From positions 62,001 through 126,000 of the forward strand of contig NZ_KE340381.1 in NCBI RefSeq assembly GCF_000413935.1: a stretch of 64,000 nucleotides of DNA, read 5' to 3'. The position numbers were made by a program, and so were the translations under genes. This DNA is from Acinetobacter colistiniresistens (GTDB taxonomy: Bacteria > Pseudomonadota > Gammaproteobacteria > Pseudomonadales > Moraxellaceae). The notes under the pieces were generated by a model. That model did not search any database, had not been told where the DNA came from, and was given only the letters and a program-made list of their open reading frames with translations. This document shows, in pieces, positions 62,500 through 64,000 of this stretch (the first letter of the stretch is position 1; the number at the start of each line of letters is the position of its first letter).

Positions 62500-64000
62500 T
62501 TATAATGCACCATTACCTAACACAATGCCCTCACGGCGTGGGTCTACTCCACCAGCATATTTGCTTTGCTTATCAATTTTGACTTTCATAATCGTGGCAA
62601 TACCACTGGTTTGTGCCGTATTGGAAATACCATGCCCTTTTGCTTTTAAACCATCAATCAGTTCCAGCAAGGACAACTGGTCATTTGAGCTATCAATATT
62701 GGTATTTGGGTTATTGGTTGCACCGAAGTTCACCAGCGAAGTCGCCTGCTGTGCATTCAGGTTCCAGTCCAATGCCCCAACCAAGGTTTTAACGACATAT
62801 TGAATAATGGTGCCGCCACCCGGTGAACCTGTTGCCATATAGAACTCATCAGCTGTGGTTCCTTTAAATACTAAAGTGGGCGCCATGGTACTACGTGGAC
62901 GTTTGCCCCCTTCGACCCGATTGGCCAACAAGGCTCCTGTTTGATCGACAGGGTTGGCACTAAAGTCGGTTAGCTGATTGGATAACAAGAAACCGTCGAC
63001 CATATGGAATGACCCCATGCTTGATTCGACTGTCGATGTCATGGATACCACGTTGCCATAGGCATCGACGATGGTGAACTGTGTGGTGCCATGCTCAACC
63101 GTCTTATCGATGCCCGCATTTGAGTCGAATTGACCTGCTTGCGCCACGCCCATACTTTGATCTGGATTGATCAATGCGGCCCGTTGCTTTAAATAGTTTT
63201 TATCAAGCAAACTGGCAATGCCCTTCGCAGGTAATGAAACGAAGTCAGTATCTGCTACATATTTATCACGATCTGCATAGGCCAAGCGCTCTGTCTCAGA
63301 AACTAAATGTACGCCCATGACATCGGGTATTCCGCCTTCATTTTCTGGATGTTTCGGTGGATATTTGCTCATCTCGAAGTTTTCTAAAATACCCAACGTT
63401 TGCGCAACTGCAATTCCACCTGAGGATGGTGGTGGCATGGTACAAACATAATAACGGTCACGGTAAGTCGTACAGATTGGCGTGCGTTTTTTAACCTGAT
63501 AATTCGATAAATCCTGTAAAGTCATCAAGCTTGGGGTAATCGGTGTACGGGCGGCATCATCCCCGATTGTTTGTCCAGCTTTTGCCACGATATTCTGCGC
63601 CATCGGCCCACTGTACATGGCTTTTGCACCTTGGCTTGCCAGTGCTTCCAGCGTTTTGGCATAGGCTTTATTGGTCATGGTTTCACCGACTTTTCTCGGT
63701 GTACCATCTGGGTAGAAATAAGTCGCTACCGCATTGGCATCCAGTGCCAAATGGTCGGCATTACTTGCAATGGCATCGGCCAGACGCCCCGGAATGCGAA
63801 AACCGTGATCAGCCAGATCAATGGCTTGATTAAAAAGCTGATCCCATTTCAGTTTGCCATGCTCCTGCTGAGCCTGTTCCAGTAACCGCATCACCCCAGG
63901 AACCCCGATCGAACGTCCGCTACGGCGGGTACTTGGTACAGGGGCTGGAGATTCTGGATCATGTATATCCTGTCGAATCAGATAGTATTCATTGGCTGCG
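62500..64000 (-). CDS. ggt: Gamma-glutamyltransferase, 5' end outside the window
   Basis: At least 500 codons; the frame is open to the right edge (GVPGVMRLLEQAQQEHGKLKW continues upstream without a stop), so the start is not in view and the GTG at 63894 is internal. Family motifs: MPPPSSGGIAVAQTLGILE, the autocleavage/catalytic Thr in EHGTTQFTIVDAYGNVVSMTSTVESSMGS, KRPRSTMAPTLVF, and GSPGGGTIIQYV. GGT is made as a precursor that cleaves itself before that Thr and then acts in the periplasm on glutathione and gamma-glutamyl compounds. The C-terminus (REGIVLGNGAL) is complete. Confidence 0.92.
   Translation of the reverse strand, partial: AANEYYLIRQDIHDPESPAPVPSTRRSGRSIGVPGVMRLLEQAQQEHGKLKWDQLFNQAIDLADHGFRIPGRLADAIASNADHLALDANAVATYFYPDGTPRKVGETMTNKAYAKTLEALASQGAKAMYSGPMAQNIVAKAGQTIGDDAARTPITPSLMTLQDLSNYQVKKRTPICTTYRDRYYVCTMPPPSSGGIAVAQTLGILENFEMSKYPPKHPENEGGIPDVMGVHLVSETERLAYADRDKYVADTDFVSLPAKGIASLLDKNYLKQRAALINPDQSMGVAQAGQFDSNAGIDKTVEHGTTQFTIVDAYGNVVSMTSTVESSMGSFHMVDGFLLSNQLTDFSANPVDQTGALLANRVEGGKRPRSTMAPTLVFKGTTADEFYMATGSPGGGTIIQYVVKTLVGALDWNLNAQQATSLVNFGATNNPNTNIDSSNDQLSLLELIDGLKAKGHGISNTAQTSGIATIMKVKIDKQSKYAGGVDPRREGIVLGNGAL

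Overview
The window is a gamma-proteobacterial chromosome segment of about 40% GC, and its gene content points to Acinetobacter. It carries an AdeL-AdeFGH type efflux locus, large RTX and type VI secretion (T6SS) accessory genes, AlmA/EthA-like flavin monooxygenases, and a tmRNA whose tag reads ANDESYALAA. I did not assign a species.

Layout. 0.3-3 kb holds a small zinc-ribbon/glycine-zipper protein, a sorbosone-dehydrogenase-like lipoprotein and a GNAT acetyltransferase with a damaged or non-canonical start. 3.1-10.2 kb is adeL divergent from adeFGH, an RND multidrug efflux system. 10.3-20.1 kb is a T6SS effector/immunity island on the minus strand. It consists of a VgrG spike gene split by an IS3-family element, a Tde1-like (Ntox15, HxxD) DNase effector, a Tdi1-like immunity protein (GAD-like/DUF1851), a frameshifted propeller-like gene and two PoNi-like (DUF1911) immunity proteins. 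Three of these otherwise unrelated proteins end in the same ~45-residue module. 20.3-27.1 kb is soxR divergent from a four-gene operon with the gene order of Pseudomonas mexGHI-opmD; the operon has a SoxR box in a promoter with a 19-bp spacer.

27.3-44.2 kb is a block of small-molecule oxidation and hydrolysis genes with several divergently transcribed regulators. A TetR controls an SDR, a Baeyer-Villiger-type monooxygenase (BVMO) and an esterase. An AraC faces an SDR, an acetoacetate-decarboxylase-like protein, two PF10118 'metal-dependent hydrolases' and an old-yellow-enzyme-type reductase. A MocR faces a class II aldolase and a DapA-like lyase. An HxlR faces a third PF10118 protein, with a GST and two unusual SDRs downstream. 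Together these look suited to metabolism or detoxification of hydrophobic ketones, esters and aldehydes; the substrates are unknown.

46.0-62.0 kb is a decayed ~15.9-kb integrative element in the 3' end of ssrA (tmRNA). It is bounded by a 15-bp direct repeat of the tmRNA 3' end, has an integrase remnant next to ssrA, and has 13-bp repeats near both ends. Its cargo is a giant RTX protein with an embedded serralysin-type protease domain, and an oxidoreductase operon (saccharopine-dehydrogenase-like fragment, amine oxidase, AlmA/EthA-like monooxygenase, alpha/beta hydrolase). An IS5-family element sits between them. It lacks a target duplication and has removed the 5' ends of both flanking genes, so it marks a deletion or rearrangement. 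ssrA itself is intact. A gamma-glutamyltransferase gene runs off the right edge.

All family assignments come from reading motifs and remembered family features; no database search was run.
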